A DNA stretch of 64,000 nucleotides from Verrucomicrobiota bacterium (GTDB lineage Bacteria; Verrucomicrobiota; Verrucomicrobiia; Limisphaerales; UBA9464). Of this stretch, positions 16,804 through 25,657 are shown in pieces (positions within the stretch are counted from its first letter, which is position 1; every line of letters begins with the position of its first letter). A program made the position numbers and the translations under genes. The notes under the pieces are model-generated. The model saw nothing but the letters and a program-made list of their open reading frames with translations, was not told the DNA's origin and did not search any database. Location of the stretch: assembly GCA_017309115.1 (NCBI GenBank), contig JAFLEF010000015.1:62001-126000 (forward strand), read 5' to 3'.

Positions 16804-16860
16804 AGCCACCTGAGGTCGGCAGCTACGGATTTGCATCCGCCATTGCTGCCACAGGTGGCT
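16804..16860 (-). promoter_or_regulatory. Structured 5' leader hairpin, candidate cis-regulatory RNA
   Basis: Read on the minus strand, AGCCACCTG pairs with CAGGTGGCT (9 bp). Inside it GGCAGC pairs with GCUGCC (6 bp), then GGAU pairs with AUCC closed by a GCAA tetraloop (GNRA type), with an asymmetric internal loop between the last two helices. A run of U follows directly. The element ends about 67 bases before the deoxyhypusine-synthase-like ATG. A second weaker pairing (GUCGU...ACGAC) lies between. The GNRA loop exists only on the minus strand. It does not match a riboswitch class I recognise; it may be an attenuator or new motif. Confidence 0.6.
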
Positions 16861-17088
16861 AACTTCGAGATTGGCTAGGTCTTTCCGGAGCACAAGCCTT
16901 GATTTGAACGGTCCGCTGCATGGCAGTGCCAGATCCAAGCGCCCGGCATCCGTCTGCCGACGTTCGTCACTTGCGGTGCAGTTCCCGGCATAATGATCCG
17001 ACATCGACCCATCGTCTGGCGGAAGGGGTGAATCAGTTCCCCATCTTGAACTCGCTTCCGGGGAGTCCGCTGGGCATCAAATGGGGCC

Positions 17089-18054
17089 ATGCGATTCGCC
17101 AAGAAAACAACGGACGCCCAATCGTTGGCCGGTGGGTATTGTCTCCGGGTCCTGTCGCTGGGATTGATCCTGGCCGGAACGCTCCTGAGCGCCCAGGCGC
17201 CGGACAAGATGAAGAGGGTCGATCTGCCCGACATCAAGCCGGCCCCGCTGAAGCCTTACGCATCACTCGAGATTCCCGCCAACATCGAACCTTCCGGTCT
17301 CGTGAAAAGCCGCCTGTGGAACGATGTCTACTGGGCGCACAACGATTCGGGCGACATTCCCCGCGTCTTCGCCATGCACCGCGACGGCAGGATGTATCCC
17401 TCCGAACGCGAAGGCGCCGCCCACGGCGTGCACATCCCCGATGCGGTCAACGTCGACTGGGAGGACATTGCCACCGACAATCAGGGCAATCTCATCATTG
17501 GAGACTTCGGCAACAGCCGAACCAACAACCGCCGCGATCTGTGCCTGTACTTCATCCCTGAGCCCCATCCGTCCGTGGGCATGACCAGCGTCCAACGCAA
17601 GGTGTTCTTCGCCTATCCCGACCAGACGGAGATTCCCTCGGCCGTCAGCAATTTCGACGCCGAAGCGCTGTTCTTCGCCAACGGCCACGTCCACATCCTC
17701 ACCAAGCATCGGAGCGACACCGGCACCACCCTTTACCGGCTGGATTCGATGGAGACGGGCAAGGTCAACATGCTGACCAAGCTGGACAGCTTCGACACGC
17801 GCGGGCCGGTGACTGGGGCGGATGCTTCACCGGACGGAAAGCGTCTGGCCGTCCTGACCTACAACGGGGTTTGGGTCTTTGATTCGGTGGGGCCAGGGGC
17901 GTGGTTCGACGGTTCGATTCGCTGGATGCCTCTGGAGGACGAGGACCAGGAAGCCATCACCATCGACGGGGAGAACCTGATTATTTCCGCCAGCGAGGGA
18001 GAAGGTAATCTCTACGAGATTCCGATTTCGAAACTCACGGTGGTGCGGAAATGA
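17089..18054 (+). CDS. Secreted beta-propeller-like protein of unknown function
   Basis: The 321-residue product has a twin-Lys start and a hydrophobic signal sequence (about residues 18-36, ending LLSAQA). The mature part shows blade-like repeats: SGLVKSRLWNDVYWAHNDSGDIPRVFAM, DWEDIATDNQGNLIIGDFGNSRTNNRRDL, FDAEALFFANGHVHILTKH, TGADASPDGKRLAVLTYNGVWVF and EAITIDGENLIISASEGEGNLYEI. This resembles esterase-like phytase or SMP-30/NHL-type propellers with acidic metal-site residues, but no enzyme family is certain. It is divergent from the deoxyhypusine-synthase-like gene. A decayed copy of its 3' end lies at 15484-15674. ATG 17089 directly precedes the leader peptide. Confidence 0.75.
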   Translation: MRFAKKTTDAQSLAGGYCLRVLSLGLILAGTLLSAQAPDKMKRVDLPDIKPAPLKPYASLEIPANIEPSGLVKSRLWNDVYWAHNDSGDIPRVFAMHRDGRMYPSEREGAAHGVHIPDAVNVDWEDIATDNQGNLIIGDFGNSRTNNRRDLCLYFIPEPHPSVGMTSVQRKVFFAYPDQTEIPSAVSNFDAEALFFANGHVHILTKHRSDTGTTLYRLDSMETGKVNMLTKLDSFDTRGPVTGADASPDGKRLAVLTYNGVWVFDSVGPGAWFDGSIRWMPLEDEDQEAITIDGENLIISASEGEGNLYEIPISKLTVVRK

Positions 18055-18156
18055 GCTTCGGTCCGACGAGAACTTGAGTCCGGGCAACCCGTGTCCTCTC
18101 TCCATCTCGGCGACGAGGAAGAGGAGGAGGACGAAGTGCAGGAACGCGTCAGCGCG

Positions 18157-21012
18157 TCATTGGCACGATTCGCAGGTGCCGCCATTGCGCATGGCTTCGA
18201 TGGAGCAGGCCAGTTTCCCTGCCTCGGAAACGTCGCGCTTGGACACGGCGGCTTCGACGGTGGATTTGCGGTCGCGATTGGCGGAGTCAATGGACGACTT
18301 GTTGACCGTGCGTAGGTAGTAGGTGGTCTTTAGGCCGCGTTCCCAGGCCTCGCGATACATGAAACTGGCCTTACGGGCGTCGTTGTCGGCCAGCCAGAGG
18401 TTTGTGCTCTGCGCCTGGTCGATCCATTTCTGGCGCACTGCTGCAGCCTGGAGAATCCACGTGGGCTCGATCTCGAAGGCGGTTTTGTAAAGTCGCTTCA
18501 CATCGGACGGCACGCGGTCGATGGGCTGGACGCTGCCGTCGAAATATTTCAGGTCGGCCAGCATCTCGGCGTCCCACAGGCCACGGCGCTGGAGTTCGCG
18601 TACGAGGTGGTCGTTGGTGCGGATGAACTCGCCGCTGAGGTTCGACTTGGTGTGGATGTGCTTATAGACCGGCTCGATGCACGGGGTGGTGCCGAGGATG
18701 TTGGAGATGGTGGCGGTGGGCGCGATGGCAAGGGAGTTGGAATTCCGCATGCCCTGCCGCTGAATCTTGGCGCGCAACTCGTCCCACGGCATCCGAGAAT
18801 TGCGGTCCACGCGAACAGGCTGGCCGCGTTCCTGTTCGAGCAGGTTCAAGGTGTCGAGCGGAAGAATTCCGCGCTGCCACTTGGAGCCCTGGTAGCTGCT
18901 GTAGGAACCGCGCTCAGCCGCGAGGTCGCTCGAGGCGTTGTAGGCGTAGTAGGCCAAGGCTTCGATGAACTCGTCGTTGAAGGCGACAGCTTCGACGGAG
19001 TCGAACGGCACACCCTTTTCGTAAAGCGCGTCCTGAAGGCCCATCACGCCAAGACCGACCGGACGGTGCTTCAGGTTGGAGTTTGCGGCGGCTTCGACTG
19101 GGTAGAAGTTCAGGTCGATGACGTTGTCGAGCATCCGCATCAACGTGGTGACGGTGTCGTGGAGCTTGTCGTGATCGATGCGGCCGTCGCCGCGGAGATG
19201 CGCGGCGATGTTAATCGACGCGAGGTTGCAGACGGCCACTTCGTGGGGCGACGTGTTCAGCTCGATTTCCGTGCAGAGATTCGAATTGTGGATCACGCCG
19301 GCGTGGTCCTGCGGGTTGCGTATGTTGGCCGGATCCTTCCAGGTCATCCATGGATGGCCGGTCTCGAAGAGCATTTCGATCATCCGCTTCCAGAGCGTGA
19401 GCACGCGAACCTTGCGGCCCCACATCTGGCCCTGTTCCACGAGCTGCTCGTAGTGGGCGTAACGGGCCTCAAACGCGGCGCCGAAGAGCTCCGGCAGGTC
19501 GGGCGTGTCGTTAGTGCGGAAGAGCGTCCATGAGGCGTCCTTGGAGAGGATGCCGTCGGAGATGCCCTTGAGCCGCTTCATGAACAGGTCGGGAATCCAG
19601 TGCGCCGTGTTCATGTTGTGGGTGCGCCGGCGGTCGTCGCCCGTCTCCTTGCGGAGATCCAGGAAGTCCTCGATGTCGGCGTGCCAGAGCTCCAAATAGC
19701 TGCAGAGCGCGCCGGGCCGTTTGCCGCCCTGGTTCACCGCGATGGCAATGTCGTTCGAGACCTTGAGAAACGGGATGACGCCGCTGGACTCGCCGTTGGT
19801 GCCGTGGATGTAGGCGCCGCTGCCGCGGATCGCTGTCCACGAACAGCCGAGACCGCCGGCAAACTTCGAGAGCATGGAAAAGCGACGCCAAGTCTCGGTG
19901 ATGTCCTCGATGCTGTCGCCGCAATACAGCAGGTAGCAGCTGGAGAGCTGCGGCTTCTGCGTGCCGGAATTGAAAAGCGTGGGTGTGGAGCTGCAGGCGC
20001 GGCGGGACTTGTAGAGCGCGTAGAATTCGATGGCGCGCTGCTCGCGGTTCTTCTCGCCCAATGAGAGGCCCATGGCCACCCGCAACCAGAAGATCTGCGG
20101 GGCTTCTAGGCGGCGCTTCTTGCCGGTGGCGCGGTCCTGGTAGTGGATCAGATAGCGGTCGTAGAGTGTCTGGAGGCCGAGGAAGTCGAATTGCAGATCG
20201 GCGTAGGGATCGAGCGCGTCGCCCAGCACACGGAGATCGAACTCGGCCAACACGGGATTCAACCGCCCCAGCTCGATGGCGCGCGGCAAGTAAGCAACGA
20301 GCGCGCGACGATGGGCCTCCTTCAACGCGCCCAGTCCGTCGGTCACGCGCCAGGGAAGCGTCTCCTCGTAGATGTAGGTGAGCAGGATGCGGGCGGAGAA
20401 GAAGCGCGCGTCGGCATCGACATCCAAGAGCGACTTAGCATTGAGGACGATGGTGTCGCGGCGCTCTTCGGCCGACAGCTCGACGGACACGCCGCGCAGC
20501 AGCCGGCCCATGAGATCCTCTTCCGCAAGAGTCAGCTCCAGGTTCAGTTTGGCGAAGCCGACTCGGGCCCGCAGGTCGGCGTGCTGGTCGGCGGAGCCGA
20601 GTTCCAACTGGGAATCGGACAGCTCGGTGGCGGCCTTGGCCTTGACCTCGGCCTCGCGCAGCACGGCGCGACGGGCGCGGTGTTTGGCATAGGCCAGCGC
20701 GACCTTCCCATGGCCGAGCTCCAGCAATGTCTGCTCGACGCGGTCCTGGAGTTCCTCGATGTGGACGAAGAGCGGGCGTTCGCGGCGCAGGCTGCCTTCG
20801 ATGGCGGCGCGCACTTCACGGCCGATGGTCTCGTTGAACCCGGTGGTGACACAAGCGGCGCCAACGGCCCGTTCGATCTTGTGGCCGAGCCACGGCACGA
20901 TGCGCGGTTTGCCCGGATTCAAGGACGTTTCCCGGCGGATGACCTGGGGAAAGTCGTGGGATTCGTCCGCGACAGGGACGTTGAGCTTGGGTTCGGCGAG
21001 GAGCGAGGTCAT
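18157..21012 (-). CDS. nrdA: Ribonucleoside-diphosphate reductase, alpha (R1) subunit
   Basis: From ATG 21012 the product has 951 residues. An N-terminal ATP-cone (about 25-125) carries allosteric overall-activity control. The catalytic barrel has SSCYLLYCGDS (first redox Cys), NSNLCTEIELNT (the N-C-E active-site triad), VAVCNLASINI (second redox Cys) and NSLAIAPTATISNILGTTPCIEP. The C-terminal tail ends GTCESCQ, a CxxC pair that re-reduces the active site. It makes dNDPs from NDPs with R2 encoded 151 bases upstream in the same orientation. ATG 21078 is an alternative start that would add 22 residues. The operon is preceded by a cobalamin riboswitch. Confidence 0.95.
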   Translation of the reverse strand: MTSLLAEPKLNVPVADESHDFPQVIRRETSLNPGKPRIVPWLGHKIERAVGAACVTTGFNETIGREVRAAIEGSLRRERPLFVHIEELQDRVEQTLLELGHGKVALAYAKHRARRAVLREAEVKAKAATELSDSQLELGSADQHADLRARVGFAKLNLELTLAEEDLMGRLLRGVSVELSAEERRDTIVLNAKSLLDVDADARFFSARILLTYIYEETLPWRVTDGLGALKEAHRRALVAYLPRAIELGRLNPVLAEFDLRVLGDALDPYADLQFDFLGLQTLYDRYLIHYQDRATGKKRRLEAPQIFWLRVAMGLSLGEKNREQRAIEFYALYKSRRACSSTPTLFNSGTQKPQLSSCYLLYCGDSIEDITETWRRFSMLSKFAGGLGCSWTAIRGSGAYIHGTNGESSGVIPFLKVSNDIAIAVNQGGKRPGALCSYLELWHADIEDFLDLRKETGDDRRRTHNMNTAHWIPDLFMKRLKGISDGILSKDASWTLFRTNDTPDLPELFGAAFEARYAHYEQLVEQGQMWGRKVRVLTLWKRMIEMLFETGHPWMTWKDPANIRNPQDHAGVIHNSNLCTEIELNTSPHEVAVCNLASINIAAHLRGDGRIDHDKLHDTVTTLMRMLDNVIDLNFYPVEAAANSNLKHRPVGLGVMGLQDALYEKGVPFDSVEAVAFNDEFIEALAYYAYNASSDLAAERGSYSSYQGSKWQRGILPLDTLNLLEQERGQPVRVDRNSRMPWDELRAKIQRQGMRNSNSLAIAPTATISNILGTTPCIEPVYKHIHTKSNLSGEFIRTNDHLVRELQRRGLWDAEMLADLKYFDGSVQPIDRVPSDVKRLYKTAFEIEPTWILQAAAVRQKWIDQAQSTNLWLADNDARKASFMYREAWERGLKTTYYLRTVNKSSIDSANRDRKSTVEAAVSKRDVSEAGKLACSIEAMRNGGTCESCQ

Positions 21013-21163
21013 GGAATTGGTTTTCGGATGAAGTGGACTGCCGGCGTAGATCCGGTCGGGTAACGAGGCCCGTGTCATGGGAAATTCGTTCTGAGCCACG
21101 AACGGCCACAAAAGCTGGGCCAGATCAGTCGCTCCGGTCTCGGTCGCCTGGTGTTCCTGAACT

Positions 21164-22336
21164 TCAGATCAGGTCGTCCTCGTTGGAGTTTTTCACGCTG
21201 CCGCCGGTCTGGTATTCGGTGACCCGGGTCTCGAAGAAGTTCTTCTCCTTGCGCAGGAAGATGACCTCGTCGAGCCACGGGAACGGATTCGTCCGCACGT
21301 TCGACAGGGTGGGTAGGCCCAGCGAGGTGAGACGGCGGTCGGCATTATAGTCCACATAGTCGAGAAACTCGCGGCGGGTCATCCCCACACCGTCCTCCGG
21401 CAGGCAGTCGGCGACGAACTCCTTCTCCAACACGACGCCTTCGCGCATGAATTCGACCAGCTCGTCCTGGAAGGATGACGTCCAAAGGTCGGGATTCTCG
21501 GCAATCAGTTCGGTTAGGATATAGCGGCCGAGTGCGATGTGGTTCGACTCATCGCGCAGGGTGTATTGAAACATCTGGCCCACGCCGGTCATTTTGTTCT
21601 GCCGATGGAGCGAAAGGACCATGGCGAAGAGCGCGTAGAATTGCGTTCCTTCCATGACCTGAGTGATACCGAAGATGGCCTTGGCGAACTTCTGCTTGTT
21701 GGCCGTGACCGTGAGATCAATGCCCATCTTTAACTCGGGCATATGGCGGGTGATGTAGTCGTTCTTCCGGCGGATGCTGGGGATGTCCGCGAACTTCGCC
21801 GTCACCTCATCTAGGTCGATGTTGAGTGATCCGATGATGTGGAGCAGCGAGTCCATATGGATGCTCTCCTCGGCGATGTGCCGGAGCGAAGCGTGCTTGA
21901 GCTCGGCGGCGGTAAGATTGTCCTCGATGACGTGCAGAACGGAGTCTCCCACGATGCCTTCGGCGGACGAGAAGTAGCCCACGCCCATCTCGATGATCCA
22001 ACGTTCGCGGCTGGAGAGAGCGCCCGTGTTCCACTGGTGGGCGTCCTTGGTCATGTCAATGACGTCGGGCTCCCAATGGTTGGCCTTCATCTGTTTGTAG
22101 ATGCGGTAGGCCTCGGCATATTTGAGCGGAAGGACGTTCAACTCGGCGCTGCGGAGGCCGTTGATTACGCGTTTTCCGTTGAGCCGGGCTCGGGCCTTGG
22201 CCTTGTCCAGCCGGAAGGTTTTGTTTCGGAACTGGTAAACCACCTGACCTCCCTCCTCGCGCTCGATGAATTCGGGCGTCTGTTCTCCCCGCTCGGGGAT
22301 GGGGGTGGCATCACGGGCAACAACAACAGCAAGCAT
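21164..22336 (-). CDS. nrdB: Ribonucleoside-diphosphate reductase, beta (R2) subunit, tyrosine-less class Ic-like
   Basis: The 390-residue protein resembles the chlamydial R2 along its length (YFSSAEGIVG, MEGTQFY, LSLHRQNKMTG, LRDESNHIALG, KEKNFFETRVTEYQ). The six metal ligands are all present: Glu126, Glu157, His160, Glu229, Glu263 and His266. The first ligand is Glu rather than the Asp of E. coli R2. The radical tyrosine position (E. coli Tyr122) is Leu164 in EESIHMDSLLH. R2 proteins without this Tyr use a Mn/Fe cofactor in the characterised class Ic enzymes; applying that here is inference. It is the first gene of the nrdB-nrdA operon, 187 bases downstream of a cobalamin riboswitch. Confidence 0.95.
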   Translation of the reverse strand: MLAVVVARDATPIPERGEQTPEFIEREEGGQVVYQFRNKTFRLDKAKARARLNGKRVINGLRSAELNVLPLKYAEAYRIYKQMKANHWEPDVIDMTKDAHQWNTGALSSRERWIIEMGVGYFSSAEGIVGDSVLHVIEDNLTAAELKHASLRHIAEESIHMDSLLHIIGSLNIDLDEVTAKFADIPSIRRKNDYITRHMPELKMGIDLTVTANKQKFAKAIFGITQVMEGTQFYALFAMVLSLHRQNKMTGVGQMFQYTLRDESNHIALGRYILTELIAENPDLWTSSFQDELVEFMREGVVLEKEFVADCLPEDGVGMTRREFLDYVDYNADRRLTSLGLPTLSNVRTNPFPWLDEVIFLRKEKNFFETRVTEYQTGGSVKNSNEDDLI

Positions 22337-22523
22337 GGCGGCTCTAGTTTTTCAGGCGCGTCCGCCAAGACACGCCGATGCGCTTCGGATGCGGGCACGA
22401 AAAATCCCGCATCACTGGCCGAGGATCGGGCGGCCAGCCCATGCGGGCGGAAACGCGGCGTCCCCATCCGGTCGTTGGCGCGACCGTCGCCGGGACCATC
22501 CGGTCCCGGACTTGATGAGAGCG

Positions 22524-22700
22524 TGCAAGCAGGTCTTCTGGCTCCGAGGTCGTCCTCCGGCCCGCCTTTCCGCAGACGTTTCCGTCCGCAGTGGCAGTTG
22601 GGCCATTGTCGCTCGTTACAGCGGCGCTACCGCGCAGGATTTGGCTTGAGCAAACTGCTCAACACCGCACCTGCTTCCCTATTCTCCCTCAGCCTTGGCA
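22524..22700 (-). promoter_or_regulatory. Cobalamin (AdoCbl) riboswitch controlling nrdBA
   Basis: On the minus strand the conserved pieces occur in order: AATAGGGAA then GGTG; CCAAATCC; GCGGTAGCGCCGCTGTAA; GCCACTG; GGAAAGGCG; a GACGAC hairpin loop; and the B12-box GCCAGAAGACCTGC. Flanking TGCCAAG and CTTGCA can close P1 with one bulge. This is a full cobalamin aptamer. The 187 bases to the nrdB ATG include strong hairpins, for example CCGGGACC-GGAT-GGTCCCGG. GGCGG and GCCGCC close to the ATG could also pair, so control may be at translation or transcription. B12 binding normally lowers expression. Confidence 0.95.
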
Positions 22701-22973
22701 AAGGGCACTTTCACGCAAAATCCACTACTAATGGTGGATCCCAAAAAGAACTGGCCCATTTGTAGTGGGGTCCGTTTTCCAGTCAACACATGTTTGCCTT
22801 CCGACCGCTTGAGTCGGTTCCACTCCAGTCTGGGCCACGGGTGAAATAGGAACCACCTCCTCACTTTACCTAGCCTCGGGGACCCACTGTCTGCTCCAAC
22901 CCTTCCCAAATTCACACTTGAAAACAATCACCTGCATGGCGACGTTTACAGGCGTACTCCGATTCAAGACATC
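22701..22973. other. Upstream region between nrdBA riboswitch and the next gene
   Basis: No gene is seen. ATCCAC (22720-22725) and GTGGAT (22734-22739) form an inverted repeat just upstream of the riboswitch 5' end, and CCACTAC (22722-22728) has a complement GTAGTGG at 22762-22768. These could be operator elements of the nrdB promoter; no NrdR box consensus is recognised. Confidence 0.35.
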
Positions 22974-25610
22974 ATGCCCTCAATCAGCATTTCTCTCTTT
23001 CGTCGCTGCGCCTCTCTCGGCGCCCTCATCGCACTCGGATTCTACAGATCACTGGCAGCGGACGGTGATTTGGACCCCAGCTTCGATCCGTCGAACTCGC
23101 CCCGGCCGTTTCTGGACTTGATTCAGCCACAACGCGACTTCGTGTATTTCGCTCACTGGACGGGCTCGGCCAGTGAGGTTCGGAGACTTCGAGCGGACGG
23201 GAGCTTGGATTCGACTTGGTCGCTCCCGGTTAGCAACCTCTTCATCGAAGGCTTCACCCTGCTGCCCACCGGCGGAATCGCGGTGGCCACGGGCTCCGGG
23301 CTGTATGTGGACCCGGGGGACGGCACTCTCACCCGAATTGAGAGTCTGAACCGCCGAAACGGACCCGTGCGTCTCTTCGCTCGCAATGACGGTTCGGTGG
23401 TCCAGGCGGCAAATTTCCTCTCCGAAATATTCTCCGATGCAGTGCAGGACGACCAGGAGCGGATGATCTTCGTCGGTAAATTCCGACAGGCCGCTGGCGA
23501 GGAACGGCTGGGTTTGGCTCGGCTGAAGCGCAGCGGACAAATCGACAGCAGCTGGAATCCGGCGCCCGCCTTAGGCATCACGAATTTGGGAGGAACCAAT
23601 CTCAACGTCTTACCTCGGTTAGTGACGCTTGGGCCGAGCAACTCGGTGGTGGTTTCGATCGTGCTGAATCCCAACGAGACGCCGTCCCGCGATTTGATTG
23701 CGACCATTGATGATCAGGGAAAGGTCACCCAATCCTGGGTCATCACCAACGCCCCCAACCTTCGCCCCGTGGTCCAACCCGACGGACGGATCCTCGTGGG
23801 TGGCTCCTTCACCAATTGGGGCGGAGAATCCGCTTCCGGACTCGTTCGACTGCTGCCCGAGGGCCAACTTGATTCCTCGTTCAACGCGCACTTCAGCGGC
23901 ATTCCTCCGGGGAGCGTCACCCAAATGTCGTTCGATGACTCCGGACGAATCCTGGTCACGGGAATCTTCAGCGCCGTCGACGGCATCGCCCGTCCTGGTT
24001 TCGCCCGACTGTGGGCCTATACCCCTGCAAACTCAGTTCCAGTGGTCACACCGGCCGTGGTCCGAACCCGCGTGGCCACCAACGAATTTCTCGTCCTGTC
24101 CGCCACTGTGGGCGGCTTCCCGCCTCCCGATCTCCAGTGGTATCGCGACGGAGAAGCTTTGCCCGGCGCCACCAATCGGACGCTGCGTTGGCCGGTCCTC
24201 TCGCCATCGTCACTGGGTAGTTTTCAGCTGGTTGCCCGCAACGCCGAAGGAACGAACCAAAGTCCAGCCATGCCGGTGGGACTGGGCATCCGCAGCCCTC
24301 AACCGGGAGAATTCGATGCCCAGTTTAATCGTCCCTTGGCGGAATTCGCCCGGGTCAATCAACTGCTCTCCCTGCCGGATGGAAGAATCCTCGTGGCCTC
24401 TGATTCCTGGGGCGCAACGATGCCGCCCACGGTCGGACGATTGCTACCCGATGGAACTCTCGATCCCACCTTTGGCGAGGGAGGACTGTTGAGGGCGAAT
24501 GGGGCCGCCGTTCAGATGTGCCTCTTACCGGACAACGGTGTCTTCGTTGTGGGAAAGTTCGCCGAATTCGAAGGCGCTCCCGCTCCCGGTTTGGTGGCTC
24601 TGGACGCCCGGGGCCAACGACTACCCTGGACATTCCCGACCTTTGATGAGGTCAATTTCAATGCCGTGGCCCGTCTCCCCGACGGAAAGTTCATCGTCGC
24701 TGGCACGTTCTTCGCGGCGAATGGTCAACCCCAACTCCACCTCGCTCGACTCCATGCCAACGGAACCCTGGATTCCTCCTTCGCTTCCCCGTTGGAACCC
24801 TGGCAGCTCGTGGACGACGTGATCGTGGATTCCCAAGGGCGGGTGATCATCAGCGGCAACACGATCTATGGGAACAGCCCCCTTCAGGGAACCACCACGG
24901 TGGGGGTTCGACGGCTGCTTCCTTCCGGGGCCTTCGATCCCGCCTTTGCTCCCCATTTCCCCGGCGGCAGGACTCTCTTGGCTGAACCGGAAGGAACCGT
25001 GTTGGTGGGTTATCCGCCGGTTCGATTGGGCGAGAACGGGGCGGTCATTACCCGATTCCAACCCGTCCCCAGCAACTCGAGCGTCGGCTTAACCTCCAAT
25101 CGCCGCATGATTCGCCTGCCGGACGGAGGCGTGATTTATCCCGTGGAACGAGGCTTGAATGAACCGTTCCAACTCCTGCGTTGGAGAGCGGATGGCCAGT
25201 TGGACTCCAATTTCCGGCATGTCGTGCCGCCGGCCGAAATCGCCGAACGACGTGGACCCAGCGCCCGAGCCCTGACCCTGCAACCCGACGGATCGGTCCT
25301 CGTCTCGACGGCTAAGGTAGCCACCGGTCCCTCCTCACCAGAGGATCTGTATCGTCTCCGTCGACTGCTGCCCGATTCCGACCTCCGCCTTACCGACGTT
25401 GAGGTCAGGGGCGCTGAACTCCACGCCACCTTGGCGACGCAACCGGGAGCCCGTTACGAAATCCGCCCGCGGGCCACGCTGACCAGCGAACCCTTGGCGC
25501 CGATCTATTCGGGCGTTGGCGACGGCTATTTGGATTACGTCACCCTTCCGCTGGAAGGTTCAGAGAAGTTCCTGGAACTTCTTCGGACAGATTTGAGCGC
25601 GCCGGAGTAA
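22974..25610 (+). CDS. Secreted delta-60 repeat propeller protein with Ig-like segment
   Basis: The 878-residue protein has a signal peptide (about residues 1-29, ending SLAA) and then repeated delta-60 units with the pattern 'G.LD..F......V......Q.DG.ilv.G.F': examples are DGDLDPSFDPS, EGQLDSSFNAHFSG, DGTLDPTFGEGG, NGTLDSSFASP, SGAFDPAFAPHF and DGQLDSNFRHV. An immunoglobulin-like insert (FPPPDLQWYRDGEALPGATN) lies near residue 390. The C-terminal about 70 residues resemble the short extension seen on other secreted proteins of this window. It is an exported surface or extracellular protein; ligand unknown. No neighbour suggests a pathway. Confidence 0.85.
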   Translation: MPSISISLFRRCASLGALIALGFYRSLAADGDLDPSFDPSNSPRPFLDLIQPQRDFVYFAHWTGSASEVRRLRADGSLDSTWSLPVSNLFIEGFTLLPTGGIAVATGSGLYVDPGDGTLTRIESLNRRNGPVRLFARNDGSVVQAANFLSEIFSDAVQDDQERMIFVGKFRQAAGEERLGLARLKRSGQIDSSWNPAPALGITNLGGTNLNVLPRLVTLGPSNSVVVSIVLNPNETPSRDLIATIDDQGKVTQSWVITNAPNLRPVVQPDGRILVGGSFTNWGGESASGLVRLLPEGQLDSSFNAHFSGIPPGSVTQMSFDDSGRILVTGIFSAVDGIARPGFARLWAYTPANSVPVVTPAVVRTRVATNEFLVLSATVGGFPPPDLQWYRDGEALPGATNRTLRWPVLSPSSLGSFQLVARNAEGTNQSPAMPVGLGIRSPQPGEFDAQFNRPLAEFARVNQLLSLPDGRILVASDSWGATMPPTVGRLLPDGTLDPTFGEGGLLRANGAAVQMCLLPDNGVFVVGKFAEFEGAPAPGLVALDARGQRLPWTFPTFDEVNFNAVARLPDGKFIVAGTFFAANGQPQLHLARLHANGTLDSSFASPLEPWQLVDDVIVDSQGRVIISGNTIYGNSPLQGTTTVGVRRLLPSGAFDPAFAPHFPGGRTLLAEPEGTVLVGYPPVRLGENGAVITRFQPVPSNSSVGLTSNRRMIRLPDGGVIYPVERGLNEPFQLLRWRADGQLDSNFRHVVPPAEIAERRGPSARALTLQPDGSVLVSTAKVATGPSSPEDLYRLRRLLPDSDLRLTDVEVRGAELHATLATQPGARYEIRPRATLTSEPLAPIYSGVGDGYLDYVTLPLEGSEKFLELLRTDLSAPE

Positions 25611-25657
25611 ACGGGACTGTCCTCCAATCCTGCTCGTCACCCCGGATCCCCCACAGG

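Noticed and set aside
16804..16860. Terminator for a gene on the minus strand
   Set aside because: There is no minus-strand gene just upstream (the neighbour is divergent), so a leader role is more likely, although an attenuator-type terminator within the leader remains possible.
18607..21063. Two frames of about 307 codons opposite nrdA
   Set aside because: Antisense shadows of nrdA.
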